A stretch of 33,908 nucleotides of DNA from assembly GCA_019750455.1 (NCBI GenBank), contig JAIEOM010000166.1, positions 1 to 33,908 on the forward strand. Direction: 5' to 3'. The position numbers were made by a program, and so were the translations under genes. Source of the stretch: Sphingomonadales bacterium. GTDB lineage: Bacteria; Pseudomonadota; Alphaproteobacteria; Sphingomonadales; Sphingomonadaceae. The notes under the pieces are model-generated. The model had not been told where the DNA came from and made no database searches. It saw nothing but the letters and a program-made list of their open reading frames with translations. Shown here piece by piece: positions 33,613 to 33,908 of this stretch. Within the stretch, counting starts at the first letter, position 1. The number at the start of each line of letters is the position of its first letter.

Positions 33613-33758
33613 CGCGGGTCCGCGCCAGCACGCCCGGGATTTGACTTGACGATATCGGCTGGCCCTTGCGATGAATCGATCCTGCGCGCCAGCCCGATAA
33701 TAACGACCAAGCATGGTCCCGACCAAACGGGGCCGGCTGCAACCCGGAGCGTCCTCTC

Positions 33759-33907
33759 ATGCTGACCTATCGTGCCACTGCCTTCGCCCTCAAGGCCTTC
33801 TGCTGAACAGCACCACGAAGTACGCCTATCGGCGGATCGGCAACATCATCGGCGGCAGGAGCCGGGCCGGTGGTCCGCAGGCGCATTATTTGACCCGCGC
33901 CGACTAG
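33759..33907 (+). pseudogene. Possible frameshifted 5' fragment of a gene at the window edge
   Basis: An ATG at 33759 with GGAG at 33746-33749 encodes MLTYRATAFALKAFC and then TGA (33804-33806). Moving one frame at about 33800 continues as LLNSTTKYAYRRIGNIIGG and RSRAGGPQAHYLTRAD up to TAG at 33905-33907. The joined sequence has the look of the N-terminus of a polysaccharide-locus methyltransferase, but I cannot confirm the family. It could instead be two unrelated short frames. Apart from TTGACTTGACG (33641-33651) I see nothing else in 33613-33758. Confidence 0.3.
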
Positions 33908-33908
33908 A

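Overview
The window is about 34 kb of high-GC, densely coding bacterial chromosome. The gene content suggests an alphaproteobacterium of the order Sphingomonadales, probably Erythrobacteraceae. The main pointers are a CC_3452-type small secreted protein, a UPF0262 protein, the CysNC fusion and the general codon style. This assignment is inference from memory of the families. I see no rRNA, tRNA, CRISPR array, prophage or insertion sequence; most of the window looks like ordinary chromosomal backbone.

Layout. 1-4123: 3' end of comM, a TonB-like protein, recQ and an HxlR regulator. 4124-6877: a palindrome-rich spacer, a small secreted protein with a clear terminator, a HAD hydrolase, the 41-residue ribosomal protein L36 gene and galE. 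6998-10932: a DUF4136 lipoprotein overlapping a cytosolic-type M14 carboxypeptidase, then (minus strand) DUF2867, cytidine deaminase, a GH25-like membrane protein and UPF0262. 11070-17078: dnaB, a long-form chromate transporter, a phospholipase D/cardiolipin synthase-like enzyme, a membrane diguanylate cyclase and rpoZ. 17142-19939: the most unusual block, in which two closely related orphan ParA/MinD-type ATPases flank a zinc-ribbon membrane protein (DUF3667). The first ATPase is preceded by a helically phased array of TTGACC-like units. No parB-like partner is visible. 20009-27155: ftsH, then a TetR-type regulator divergent from a four-gene tripartite ABC exporter (permease, ATPase, HlyD adaptor, NodT-type outer-membrane lipoprotein). 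27353-28878: a MaoC-type hydratase translationally coupled to an alpha-methylacyl-CoA racemase-like enzyme. 29035-32599: an overlapping cysD-cysNC-cysQ sulfate-activation operon. 32651-33612: a split Alg14/Alg13-like glycosyltransferase pair, probably the start of a polysaccharide locus, followed by what may be a broken gene fragment.

How the genes work together. The sulfate operon makes APS and PAPS and removes the by-product PAP. The TetR/ABC block reads as a self-contained regulated exporter of unknown substrate. The ParA-DUF3667-ParA block is the best candidate for an undescribed system, possibly positioning a membrane cargo, but this is inference from arrangement only.

Several proteins depart from their family: the GH25-like protein lacks the catalytic carboxylates, CysD has an altered conserved loop, and the TetR reading frame has no normal start codon.
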